From: Lachnospiraceae bacterium
GTDB lineage: Bacteria; Bacillota; Clostridia; Lachnospirales; Lachnospiraceae
Direction: 5' to 3'
Length of the DNA stretch: 64,000 nucleotides
NCBI GenBank assembly: GCA_024691875.1
Contig: JAILNG010000054.1
Span: forward strand, 1-64,000
Positions within the stretch are counted from its first letter, which is position 1. The number at the start of each line of letters is the position of its first letter. The notes beneath the pieces were generated by a model. It was not told the origin of the DNA and did not search any database. It saw nothing but the letters and a program-made list of their open reading frames with translations. The translations under genes were made by a program, and so were the position numbers. Of this stretch, positions 54,573 to 63,247 are shown piece by piece.

Positions 54573-54594
54573 AACTAGTCATATATCGTATAAA

Positions 54595-54623
54595 TTTATA
54601 GCATCAAACCCTTTAATTGTCAA
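54595..54623 (-). promoter_or_regulatory. rimP-nusA-infB operon promoter
   Basis: On the minus strand TTGACA (54623-54618), a 17-bp spacer and TATAAA (54600-54595). The -35 box overlaps the left arm and loop of a hairpin with 8-bp perfect arms at 54622-54629 and 54606-54613. Confidence 0.75.
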
Positions 54624-54629
54624 GGGTTT
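54606..54629 (-). repeat. Hairpin containing the rimP -35 box
   Basis: AAACCCTT and AAGGGTTT are perfect 8-bp arms with an 8-nt loop. There is no T run after the right arm, so termination is doubtful. The first two bases of the -35 box are in the left arm and the rest in the loop. Confidence 0.6.
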
Positions 54630-54656
54630 CAGCCAAAAAAGTTACTTTTGAGCCGA

Positions 54657-57305
54657 TCAGCCCAGCTGATTCTTCATGATCTCCTTAGCTTTTTCAACAG
54701 CAGAAGCGATACCTGCGGGGTTCTTTCCGCCTGCCTGGGCCATGTTGGGACGTCCGCCGCCGCCACCCTGAACGAGGGGCGCAACTTCTTTGATAAGGTT
54801 TCCCGAATGAGCTCCCTTCTTAACCGCAGAGTCGGAAGCCATGGATACGAGATTTACCTTTCCGTCTGTTTCGGAAACAACAATGACGAAAACATCAGAG
54901 TATTTTTCCTTAAGACTGTCGCAAAGAGTTCTGAGTCCGTTTGCATCTATGCCCTTTACTTCAGCAGCTACAACCTTTACACCGCCTGCCTCAAACATAT
55001 CCTTTTCGATGTCTCCGAGAGAATCGTTGGCTGCCTTGCTCTTTAAGGACTCGTTTTCGGATGTGAGAGCCTTGATCTGAGCGAAGAGCTGTTCGATCTT
55101 TTCTCCCAGTCTGTCGGGTGTTGTCTTTGCAAGAGAAGCAGCTGAATAAAGCATGTTCTCAAGGTTGTTAAAGTAAGCCATTACATTGGAACCGGTTACG
55201 GCTTCAATTCTTCTTACGCCGGCAGCTATTCCGCTTTCGGAAAGGATCTTGAAGCTTCCGATCTCTCCTGTGTAAGAAACGTGAGTACCGCCGCAAAGTT
55301 CCTTTGAGAAATCTCCAACGGAAACAACTCTTACTTCCTTGCCGTACTTTTCTCCGAAAAGAGCCATAGCTCCTGTCTTCTTAGCGTCTTCTATGGACAT
55401 AACATCGGTTGTAACCTTGATATTGTCTTCAATGGCGCGATTAACGATCTCTTCGGCCTTAAGAAGTTCTTCTTTTGTAACCGCACGTGAGCAGCTGAAG
55501 TCAAATCTTGTTCTTTCGCTGTCCTGATAGGATCCCTGCTGAGCTACCTGATCGCCGAGAACGATTTGCAAAGCCTTCTGAAGAAGGTGTGTGGCAGTGT
55601 GATTTCTGCAGGTCTTTGCTCTTCTTTCCTTATCAACATTAAGGACTGCCTTGCTGCCCTTCTTAATGGTGCCTTTTTCAACAAATCCAAAGTGAGCGAT
55701 CCTGTTACCGGGGATCTTTGTTACTTCCGTTACTCTGAATGTACCGTCGGGTGTGTTGATAATACCTGTATCATGAAGCTGACCGCCCATTGTTGCGTAA
55801 AAAGGAGTCTTTGCAAATACAAGGCTTCCGTTTTCGCCTTCCTTGAGACAATCTGTAAGCTTTTCTTCATCTGCAACAGCAACTACAGTCTCTTCGAAGG
55901 AAAGTGAATTGTAACCTGCAAATTCGGATACAATGCTGTCATCAAGAGAATCAAAGATTGAGGAAACAGACTTCTGAGCAAAGCTCTTTCCTTCTCTTGC
56001 CTTGTTCTTCTGCTCTTCCATAGCTGTATCAAAGCCTGAGGCATCAACCTTCAGACCTTCTTCTTCGGCCATCTCTGTTGTAAGCTCAAGAGGGAAACCA
56101 AAGGTATCGTAAAGGTAGAAAGCTGTCTTTCCGTCAATGGAATTCTTCTTGTCTTCCTTTGTTTTGTCAAGGATCTTCTTGAACTCTTTCATTCCGTTTT
56201 CAAGAGTGCTTTCAAAACGGGTGATCTCTTTTTCAAATTCATCAAGTATAAAGCTTCTGTTCTTAACAAGCAAAGGATAACTTTCGGTGTAAACCTCATC
56301 GATGTAAACCGAAGCAATGTTTAAAAGATCCTGTTTTGCAAGGCCCAGCTTTCTTCCATGTCTTACCGCACGACGGATCAGTCTTCTGAGGACATATCCC
56401 GCTCCTGCATTGGAAGGTGTCAGCTTTGCTTCATCACCGATCAGCATTACGCTTGTTCTGGTGTGATCGGCAAGAATTCTCATGGATTTTGAGAATTCAT
56501 CGTCAGCATCGTATTTCTTTCCTGATTTCTTTTCAATATAAGAAATAGCAGATGCGAAAAGATCTGTCTTATAAACATCTTTGGTTCCGTTAAGGAATGC
56601 AAGGTTTCTTTCAAGTCCCCAGCCTGTATCTACATTCTTTTTAGCGAGAGTCGTGAGTTTTCCGTCTTTATGCTTTTCATACTGCATGAAAACATCGTTT
56701 CCGAGTTCTGTGTACTTACCGCAATGACAACCGGGTCCACAATCGGGTCCGCAATCGGGAACATCCGCAACATAGAACATTTCACTGTCGGGTCCGCAAG
56801 GGCCGAATTCAAGTCCCCACCAGTTGTCTTCGGCAGGAAGATAATAAATGTTCTCTTTCTTAAAGCCGGATGCTATTCTGCACTGTGCTCCCTCTTCATC
56901 TCTGGGTGCATTCTCATCTCCCGCAAAAACAGTAGCGGCAAGGTGATCGGCATCAAATCCGAAAACCTGTGTGAGAAGCTCATAGCTCCATTTACATCTG
57001 TCTTCCTTAAAATAATCTCCGAGACTCCAGCTTCCCATCATCTCAAAGAATGTAACGTGACTCTTATCACCTACGGAATCGATGTCGTTGGTACGTACAC
57101 AACCCTGAACATTGCAAAGTCTTGTTCCGAGAGGATGCTTTTCTCCGAGGAGATAAGGCATAAGAGGCTGCATTCCCGCTACATTAAAAAGAACTCCCGT
57201 AGAACCGTCGGAAACAAGTGAAACCGCTCCGCAATTCACATGTCCTCTTTCCTCGTAAAATTTTATCCATGCTTTTCTCAATTCATTTGAACTAAACTGT
57301 TTCAT
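54657..57305 (-). CDS. alaS: Alanine-tRNA ligase
   Basis: An 882-residue class II synthetase. The N-terminal catalytic domain has FLFNVAGMQPLMPYLLG-like sequence (with VLFNVAGMQPL) and the editing domain has HTATHLLQKAL and CGGTHV. The C-terminal DHHA1 domain has GGGGGRPNMAQAGGK. I chose ATG 57305 after AGGAGAG; the longer frame starts upstream of the promoter. The leader is only about 35 bases, so no T-box riboswitch fits. Confidence 0.96.
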   Translation of the reverse strand: MKQFSSNELRKAWIKFYEERGHVNCGAVSLVSDGSTGVLFNVAGMQPLMPYLLGEKHPLGTRLCNVQGCVRTNDIDSVGDKSHVTFFEMMGSWSLGDYFKEDRCKWSYELLTQVFGFDADHLAATVFAGDENAPRDEEGAQCRIASGFKKENIYYLPAEDNWWGLEFGPCGPDSEMFYVADVPDCGPDCGPGCHCGKYTELGNDVFMQYEKHKDGKLTTLAKKNVDTGWGLERNLAFLNGTKDVYKTDLFASAISYIEKKSGKKYDADDEFSKSMRILADHTRTSVMLIGDEAKLTPSNAGAGYVLRRLIRRAVRHGRKLGLAKQDLLNIASVYIDEVYTESYPLLVKNRSFILDEFEKEITRFESTLENGMKEFKKILDKTKEDKKNSIDGKTAFYLYDTFGFPLELTTEMAEEEGLKVDASGFDTAMEEQKNKAREGKSFAQKSVSSIFDSLDDSIVSEFAGYNSLSFEETVVAVADEEKLTDCLKEGENGSLVFAKTPFYATMGGQLHDTGIINTPDGTFRVTEVTKIPGNRIAHFGFVEKGTIKKGSKAVLNVDKERRAKTCRNHTATHLLQKALQIVLGDQVAQQGSYQDSERTRFDFSCSRAVTKEELLKAEEIVNRAIEDNIKVTTDVMSIEDAKKTGAMALFGEKYGKEVRVVSVGDFSKELCGGTHVSYTGEIGSFKILSESGIAAGVRRIEAVTGSNVMAYFNNLENMLYSAASLAKTTPDRLGEKIEQLFAQIKALTSENESLKSKAANDSLGDIEKDMFEAGGVKVVAAEVKGIDANGLRTLCDSLKEKYSDVFVIVVSETDGKVNLVSMASDSAVKKGAHSGNLIKEVAPLVQGGGGGRPNMAQAGGKNPAGIASAVEKAKEIMKNQLG

Positions 57306-57347
57306 ATATGACTCTCCTAAAATGATTATCTGCAAAAAACTTTTTAG

Positions 57348-57376
57348 ATTATAGAACAAAAAAGAATACTTTTCAA
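57348..57376 (-). promoter_or_regulatory. alaS promoter
   Basis: On the minus strand TTGAAA (57376-57371), a 17-bp spacer and TATAAT (57353-57348). The -35 box lies wholly in the loop of the hairpin at 57360-57390. Confidence 0.75.
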
Positions 57377-57390
57377 CCGAATATTCTTTT
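57360..57390 (-). terminator. Terminator-like hairpin containing the alaS -35 box
   Basis: AAAAGAATA and TATTCTTTT form a perfect 9-bp stem with a 13-nt loop, followed on the minus strand by TTG after two further T. It lies directly after the strong tRNA-Glu terminator, so a second terminator would be redundant. Confidence 0.5.
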
Positions 57391-57404
57391 GAAGATAAAA
57401 AAAA

Positions 57405-57429
57405 CAAAGAATCCATGAATGGTTCTTTG
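57405..57429 (-). terminator. tRNA-Glu terminator
   Basis: CAAAGAA (57405-57411) pairs with TTCTTTG (57423-57429), with CCAT/ATGG pairs inside. Eight T residues follow on the minus strand (57404-57397). A small CTGTTAA/TTAACAG repeat lies between it and the tRNA. Confidence 0.85.
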
Positions 57430-57462
57430 TCATTTGGGTTGGGCTGTTAAATTAACAGTGAA

Positions 57463-57534
57463 TAGCCCGTATCGGAATCGAACCGGTGATTTCGCCGTGA
57501 GAGGGCGACGTCTTAGCCTCTTGACCAACGAGCC
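57463..57534 (-). tRNA. tRNA-Glu (anticodon CTC)
   Basis: A 72-nt cloverleaf on the minus strand. The acceptor stem GGCTCGT pairs with ACGGGCT, with discriminator A. The D arm is GTC/GAC with a GG-containing loop. The anticodon stem is TCGCC/GGCGA around CTCTCAC, giving anticodon CTC (reads GAG). The T loop is TTCGATT. The T stem ACCGG/CCGAT has one C-A mismatch at the 50-64 pair. CCA is not encoded. It stands alone between polC and alaS. Confidence 0.92.
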
Positions 57535-57545
57535 TTGTGCCATTA

Positions 57546-57574
57546 AATATACACTACGAAATGAAAAAAAGCAA
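57546..57574 (-). promoter_or_regulatory. tRNA-Glu promoter
   Basis: On the minus strand TTGCTT (57574-57569), a 17-bp spacer and TATATT (57551-57546), about 12 bp before the tRNA. The -35 box overlaps the right arm of the polC terminator. Confidence 0.6.
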
Positions 57575-57594
57575 GTATAACTTCAAGCTTTTTT
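57565..57594 (-). terminator. polC terminator
   Basis: AAAAAAGC and GCTTTTTT (57587-57594 and 57565-57572) pair, with AAGT/ACTT pairs inside, and T residues continue. It starts about 20 bp after the polC stop. Confidence 0.7.
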
Positions 57595-57614
57595 AAGGTA
57601 ATTTTTCAGAATAT

Positions 57615-60600
57615 TCACCCCATATCAAACAAATCCATAAGACTTATCTGATCAGATTCTGGAATTTCACCCAGAAGTCCCAATCTCGCCATTGTATCAA
57701 CAGCACTTTGAGGAGCTTTTGTTCTCTCCTTGAAATTTTCCTTGGAAGTAAAAGGTCCGCCCTTGCAGCCTTCAAACATCAAGTCGGAGGCCTTTTCTCC
57801 GAGGCCTTGTATCGAATCAAAGGAAGGCATTACCTTCCCATCAATCACCTGAAAGGCATGCGCCTTGGCTCTGAAAATATCTATGGGCATGAATTCGTAC
57901 CCACGGGCATACATTTCCAAGACACTCTTCATGTTCATGTAAGTCGTTTCATCCTTGGCCTTTGCGGTGTGATTGTCGATGGCAGCTTTGATCTCGTTCA
58001 TATTCTTAATAAGCTTTTCTTTACCGAGACACATAAGCTCATAATCGAAAGCGGCTGCACGAATGCCGAAATAGGCCGCATAGTATTCCAAGGGATGATA
58101 AACTTTAAACCAGGCCACACGGAAAGCCATCATGATGTAAGCCGCAGCATGTGCCTTAGGGAACATGTACTGGATCTTTTTACAGGACCAGATGTACCAG
58201 TCGGGCACATCGTGTTCCTTCATCTCCGCTTCCCATTCTTCTGTAAGTCCTCTTCCCTTTCGAACGCTCTCCATGATCTTAAAAGCATGTCCGGGTTCAA
58301 GTCCTTTGTTTATGAGATAAAGCATGATATCGTCACGGGTACAGATAGCCTGCTTCAGATTACACGTACCGTTGGCAATGAGCACCTGAGCATTGTTGGC
58401 GTAAACGTCGGTACCATGTGAAAGTCCGGAGATTCGTACCATGTCCGAGAAGCAGTCGGGCTTTGTTTCACGCAACATGTTCATGGCGTTATCGGTACCG
58501 AGTTCGGGAAGTCCCAGAGATCCCATGTCGATACCGTTAAGATCTGCGGGTGTGATACCAAGTGCTTCAGTTCCATGGAAAAGAGAAATTACCTTTTGAT
58601 CGTCCATGGGAATGGTTTTTGCATCTATGCCCGTCAATTCTTCAAGACGTTTGATCATCGTCGGATCATCGTGTCCGAGAATATCAAGCTTCAGCAGGTT
58701 GTGATCGATTGAGTGATATTCAAAGTGAGTAGTGACAATGTTGGTTGTCATATCATTTGCCGGATGCTGTACAGGCGTGAAAGTGTCGATGTCTTCTCCC
58801 ACGGGAAGTACAACGATACCTCCGGGATGCTGACCTGTGGCACGTCGAACACCTACGCATCCCGATGAAACTCTTTCAAGCTCCGCTTTTCTGTGAGTGA
58901 GTCCATGCTCCTCATCATATTTCAATGCGTATCCGTAAGCTGTTTTCTCAGCCACTGTACCCACGGTACCGGCCTTGAATGTCTGGCCTTTTCCGAAGAT
59001 AACTTCCGTATAGTCATGGGCCTTGGATTGATATTCACCCGAAAAGTTAAGGTCAATATCAGGCTCCTTGTCACAGTTAAATCCAAGGAATGTTTCGAAA
59101 GGAATGTCGCACCCGTCTTTTACCAGTTTCTCTCCGCACACGGGACAGATCTTGTCAGGCATATCAAATCCGCAGATTGCCTCTCTTTGATACTTCTTTA
59201 CATCTTCGGAATCAAAGTCCGAATAATGACATTTCTTGCAATAATAATGAGCGGGCAAAGGATTGATCTCGGTAATTCCCGCCATTGTGGCAACAAACGA
59301 AGAACCTACGGAACCACGGGAACCAACGAGATAACCGTCCTCATTGGATTTCCAAACCAGCTTCTGGGCAATGATGTACATAACCGAATAACCGTTTTTG
59401 ATAATGGAAGTCAATTCTTTTTCAAGTCTCGTTTCCACCTGAACCGGTAATTTTTCACCGTACATGGAATGAGCCTTGTCATGACAGATCTTTGTAAGCA
59501 TCTCTTCCGAATGTTCGATAATCGGAGGACATTTATCCGGACGAACAGGCTCGATCTTTTCCACCATATCGTAGATCTTCATTGGATTGTCTATAACAAC
59601 TTCCTTGCACTTCTTAAGTCCCAGATAGTCAAATTCCGCCAGCATCTCTTCTGTGGTCCTGAAGTACAAAGGCGGCTGGTTTTCAGCGTCCTTGTATCCT
59701 TTGGCATATGTTATCAGTCTCCTGTAAACTTCATCCTCAGGATTTAAGAAATGACAGTCGCATGTAGCGCATACAGGTTTGTTGTAGATCTCCCCCAGTT
59801 TTACTATGCGTTCGTTTAATGCCTTAAGGTCCTCATCCGATGTAATTCCCGGGAATTTGTCATCCTCGATCAGGAATCTGTTGTTCCCCAAAGGCTGGAT
59901 CTCAAAATAGTCATAGAATTCGCAAAGGCTGTCGATCTCATCCTGTGCTGCGTCTTCCAAAACAGCTCTGAAGAGTTCTCCCGCTTCGCAGGCCGATCCG
60001 ATGATCAGTCCTTCTCTGTGGCTTTCAAGCATACTCTTCGGGATCTTGGGAAAACGCTTAAAGTAGGTAAGATGACTTTGAGAGATCATCTTATAAAGAT
60101 TGATCCTTCCTGTCTCGTTCTTAATGAGAACTATACAATGAAAAGGATGCATGCTGCGAATGGCCTCAGCGGAAGGCTTAAGGTTCTCCGTTGCATCCGA
60201 AAGCTTTGAATAGCCTTTTTTCTTCATCATTTCACAGAGCTTTTGATAGATGAGAGCCGTGCATTCGGCATCATCCACCGCTCTGTGGTGATTTTCCAAA
60301 GACACGCCCAATTCATTGGCAACCGTATCCAGCTTGTAATTCTTGAGGTCAGAGATCAGGCCTCTCGAAAAAGGAACGGTGTCTACTATTGTGGGTTTCC
60401 AATCTATGCCCTGTTCTTTTGCAAAACGTTTGATAAATCCTGTATCAAAAGGAGCATTGTGGGCCACAATGACCGCATCTCCGCAGAAATCCAGGAAATT
60501 CTTTAATTCTTCTTCGATCGTCTTTGCATCCTTTACCATATCATCGGTGATGTGGGTGAGTGCAATGATATCCGATGGCAGAGGTACTTCGGGGTTGATG

Positions 60601-62207
60601 AAGACAGAGTATCTGTCCACGATCTCGTTGTTCCTAAGTTTAACCGCTCCGATCTCTATGATCTTATCCTTGTTCTTGGAAACACCTGTTGTCTCTATAT
60701 CGAAAACAACACTTTCCGCATCGAAATCCTGGCCTTTGTCATCTGTGATGATCTTTTTCATATCATCCACGAGATAGATCTCGCACCCGTAAAGGATCTT
60801 GAAATTCTTTGCTTTTTCAGCAATTTCGGGATTCTTGTTTTTAAGAAGCTTGTCCCTGAAGTAATGGAAAGCGACTGTGTAGCCCTGAACGACTCCGTGA
60901 TCCGTGATGGCAACTCCGGGATGTCCGAAATCAAAAGCAGTCTGTATCAAAACACCGGGATCTATGACAGCATCCATGTCGCTGAAGGTTGTATGAGCAT
61001 GAAGCTCCACTCGTTTTTCCGGAGCTTCATCTTTTCTTTTCTTAAGAAAATCAGGAATGGTTTTAATTCCAACGATGTCTGCCATTTCCAATTCTCTGTC
61101 AAAGGTGTCGTATCTGGGAAATGCCTTCATCTTGATGCATTTTCCCTTGGCAATGTATTTAAAGAGTTCATCCTTATCTTCAACAAGAGGGAAAAGCTTT
61201 GCATATACGGAATCGGTCATATCGGTAAATGAAAACTTTACGATATAACGATCTCCCTTCTTTGTAAGCTTGGGTTCCTCAACATTTATGATCTTACCGA
61301 ATACAACAGCTTCGGAATGACCGTCCTGAATTTCCGAAAGGGGAGTAACTTTTTCATCTTCGGAATCGAAAAGTCGGCCGTAAAACAGATCCGGATCCTC
61401 TTCCAATTTCTTTTTAAGAAACTTTGAACGTGCCTTAAAATCAGATTCTTTAGCAACAAATTTACTCTTTCCCGCATCCTTATCGGCAGTTTTCTTTTCA
61501 TCCTTTGAAGACTTTGCTTCGTCAGGCTTTTCAAGCTTTTCACCTCTTGCGACAGCCTCTTCCAATGCCTTGTCTTCCCTGCCCTCATTGGGATCGATGA
61601 TGCCCTGCTCGGTAATTCTTTTTAAAGGCTTTTTTTCAGTTTTATCTTCGGCATTAAAATAGTAGATCTCTTCAGGAAGATCCTTTTCTACATGTTTTTC
61701 TTCAGTCCATCTGAATACAATGTTCACATTAAAACCGTACCTCTCCGAAAATACATTCGTGAGGAAGTTTCTGATGTTTTCGGAAACCATACGGTTAATA
61801 AAAGAGTCCTCGGATTCGATCACCATGGTGTAATCTCCGCCTTCGCTCTTTTCAAAGAAGATCTTGGCGTTATCGATGAAGATGTTGTTCATTTTGGAAA
61901 TAGAATTAAGTTCATCCAAAAGAGCAGACTTCGCCATGTCCCAAAGAGTCTCGGGGTTATACAATGAAGAAAGAGCGTAGTTCACCTCTAAAGTCACCTG
62001 ATTGCCGGACTTTAAAAAGAATTGGGTATCCAGGGCTTCTTCCATATTTTTAATATCTTTATATTCGATTAAATGAGAGGAATTCAGAAAAATGGTAACT
62101 TTCGCTTTTCCTTTACTCATGCGGACTTTTTCCACATCCACATCATTAAAGGCACGTTCGGTTCCTTTTTTCACTTCCAGTCCCGTGAATACTTCAAATA
62201 AGTTCAT
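57615..62207 (-). CDS. polC: DNA polymerase III subunit alpha, PolC type
   Basis: A 1530-residue replicative polymerase of the Gram-positive type. An N-terminal domain and OB fold precede the PHP domain (HAHTTFSD near 403), which is interrupted by the 3'-5' proofreading exonuclease (FDIETTG with D503 and E505). The polymerase core follows, with GSRGSVGSSF, a zinc-binding set of cysteines (YYCKKCHYS and CPVCGEKL) and PDIDLNFSGE. A Lys/Glu-rich linker lies near 200-270. It overlaps ispG by 14 bp; rseP-ispG-polC is the usual order. Confidence 0.97.
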   Translation of the reverse strand: MNLFEVFTGLEVKKGTERAFNDVDVEKVRMSKGKAKVTIFLNSSHLIEYKDIKNMEEALDTQFFLKSGNQVTLEVNYALSSLYNPETLWDMAKSALLDELNSISKMNNIFIDNAKIFFEKSEGGDYTMVIESEDSFINRMVSENIRNFLTNVFSERYGFNVNIVFRWTEEKHVEKDLPEEIYYFNAEDKTEKKPLKRITEQGIIDPNEGREDKALEEAVARGEKLEKPDEAKSSKDEKKTADKDAGKSKFVAKESDFKARSKFLKKKLEEDPDLFYGRLFDSEDEKVTPLSEIQDGHSEAVVFGKIINVEEPKLTKKGDRYIVKFSFTDMTDSVYAKLFPLVEDKDELFKYIAKGKCIKMKAFPRYDTFDRELEMADIVGIKTIPDFLKKRKDEAPEKRVELHAHTTFSDMDAVIDPGVLIQTAFDFGHPGVAITDHGVVQGYTVAFHYFRDKLLKNKNPEIAEKAKNFKILYGCEIYLVDDMKKIITDDKGQDFDAESVVFDIETTGVSKNKDKIIEIGAVKLRNNEIVDRYSVFINPEVPLPSDIIALTHITDDMVKDAKTIEEELKNFLDFCGDAVIVAHNAPFDTGFIKRFAKEQGIDWKPTIVDTVPFSRGLISDLKNYKLDTVANELGVSLENHHRAVDDAECTALIYQKLCEMMKKKGYSKLSDATENLKPSAEAIRSMHPFHCIVLIKNETGRINLYKMISQSHLTYFKRFPKIPKSMLESHREGLIIGSACEAGELFRAVLEDAAQDEIDSLCEFYDYFEIQPLGNNRFLIEDDKFPGITSDEDLKALNERIVKLGEIYNKPVCATCDCHFLNPEDEVYRRLITYAKGYKDAENQPPLYFRTTEEMLAEFDYLGLKKCKEVVIDNPMKIYDMVEKIEPVRPDKCPPIIEHSEEMLTKICHDKAHSMYGEKLPVQVETRLEKELTSIIKNGYSVMYIIAQKLVWKSNEDGYLVGSRGSVGSSFVATMAGITEINPLPAHYYCKKCHYSDFDSEDVKKYQREAICGFDMPDKICPVCGEKLVKDGCDIPFETFLGFNCDKEPDIDLNFSGEYQSKAHDYTEVIFGKGQTFKAGTVGTVAEKTAYGYALKYDEEHGLTHRKAELERVSSGCVGVRRATGQHPGGIVVLPVGEDIDTFTPVQHPANDMTTNIVTTHFEYHSIDHNLLKLDILGHDDPTMIKRLEELTGIDAKTIPMDDQKVISLFHGTEALGITPADLNGIDMGSLGLPELGTDNAMNMLRETKPDCFSDMVRISGLSHGTDVYANNAQVLIANGTCNLKQAICTRDDIMLYLINKGLEPGHAFKIMESVRKGRGLTEEWEAEMKEHDVPDWYIWSCKKIQYMFPKAHAAAYIMMAFRVAWFKVYHPLEYYAAYFGIRAAAFDYELMCLGKEKLIKNMNEIKAAIDNHTAKAKDETTYMNMKSVLEMYARGYEFMPIDIFRAKAHAFQVIDGKVMPSFDSIQGLGEKASDLMFEGCKGGPFTSKENFKERTKAPQSAVDTMARLGLLGEIPESDQISLMDLFDMG

Positions 62208-63243
62208 TCAATTCCCTTAAGAGCTCGGGCAAAAGCTCTTCTTCCTTACACTTCTTAATGATCTCACCCTTTTTAAAGATCATGCCTGCGCCTTTTGCTC
62301 CGGCAATTCCCAGATCCGCTTCTTTAGCTTCTCCGGGTCCGTTTACAATGCATCCCATAACCGCTATCTTAAGATTCAAAGGATAATCCTTCACCGCTTC
62401 GTTTACCTTTTCGGCTAAAGCGATAAGATCGATCTGCGTTCTGCCGCATGTCGGACAGGAAACCACTTCGATCCCACCTTTTTTAAGTCCCAAGGTCTTT
62501 AGGATTTCCTTCCCTGCATATATCTCCTCGACGGGATCTGCAGTCAGAGAAACTCTGATGGTGTCGCCTATGCCCTGATTTAAGATAAGGGCAAGTCCGG
62601 TTGACGATTTTATAAGCCCTCTTTTAAGCGTTCCCGCTTCGGTAATACCCACATGCAAAGGATGTCTTGTCTTATCCTTGATCAGCTCATGAGCTTTTAC
62701 ACACATTAAAACATCCGATGATTTAATGCTGATAACCAGGTTATCATACCCCATGTCTTCAATAATTGCAGCCTCTCTTAAAGCGCTTTCCGTCAAGCCT
62801 TCGGCAGTTACTCCGCCGTATTTCTCAAGAAACTCTTTTTCAAGAGAACCTGAATTTACTCCGACTCTGATGGGAATATTTCTTTCTCGGGCACAATTAA
62901 CAACTTCTCTCACACGATCAACCGATCCGATGTTTCCGGGATTGATCCTGATCTTATCTGCGCCGTTTTCCATAGCCATGATCGCAAGACGGTAATCAAA
63001 ATGTATGTCTGCAACAAGAGGTATAGAGATCTGTTTTTTAATCTCCGAAAATGCCAATGCCGCTTCCTTTGTGGGAACAGCAGAACGGACGATCTCACAG
63101 CCGGCCTTTTCCAGTTCTTTGATCTGTGCCACCGTTGCAGCCACATCTTCTGTTTTTGTGTTGGTCATGGATTGAATGGCAATGGGATTGTTTCCGCCTA
63201 TCGTCACATTTCCGATCTTCACTTCATCAGTCAACATACGCAT
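62194..63243 (-). CDS. ispG: 4-hydroxy-3-methylbut-2-en-1-yl diphosphate synthase IspG
   Basis: A 349-residue iron-sulfur enzyme of the MEP isoprenoid pathway. The TIM-barrel part has NPIAIQSMTNT and PLVADIHFDYRLA. The cluster cysteines are in SCPTCGRTQ and GCIVNGPGEA. The protein has the short two-domain form. It lies 4 bp after the rseP-like gene and overlaps polC. Confidence 0.96.
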   Translation of the reverse strand: MRMLTDEVKIGNVTIGGNNPIAIQSMTNTKTEDVAATVAQIKELEKAGCEIVRSAVPTKEAALAFSEIKKQISIPLVADIHFDYRLAIMAMENGADKIRINPGNIGSVDRVREVVNCARERNIPIRVGVNSGSLEKEFLEKYGGVTAEGLTESALREAAIIEDMGYDNLVISIKSSDVLMCVKAHELIKDKTRHPLHVGITEAGTLKRGLIKSSTGLALILNQGIGDTIRVSLTADPVEEIYAGKEILKTLGLKKGGIEVVSCPTCGRTQIDLIALAEKVNEAVKDYPLNLKIAVMGCIVNGPGEAKEADLGIAGAKGAGMIFKKGEIIKKCKEEELLPELLRELNELI

Positions 63244-63247
63244 AACT

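Noticed and set aside
57306..57416. Longer alaS start and a possible T-box leader
   Set aside because: The extension would begin upstream of a TTGAAA-17-TATAAT promoter, and the remaining leader is too short for a T-box.
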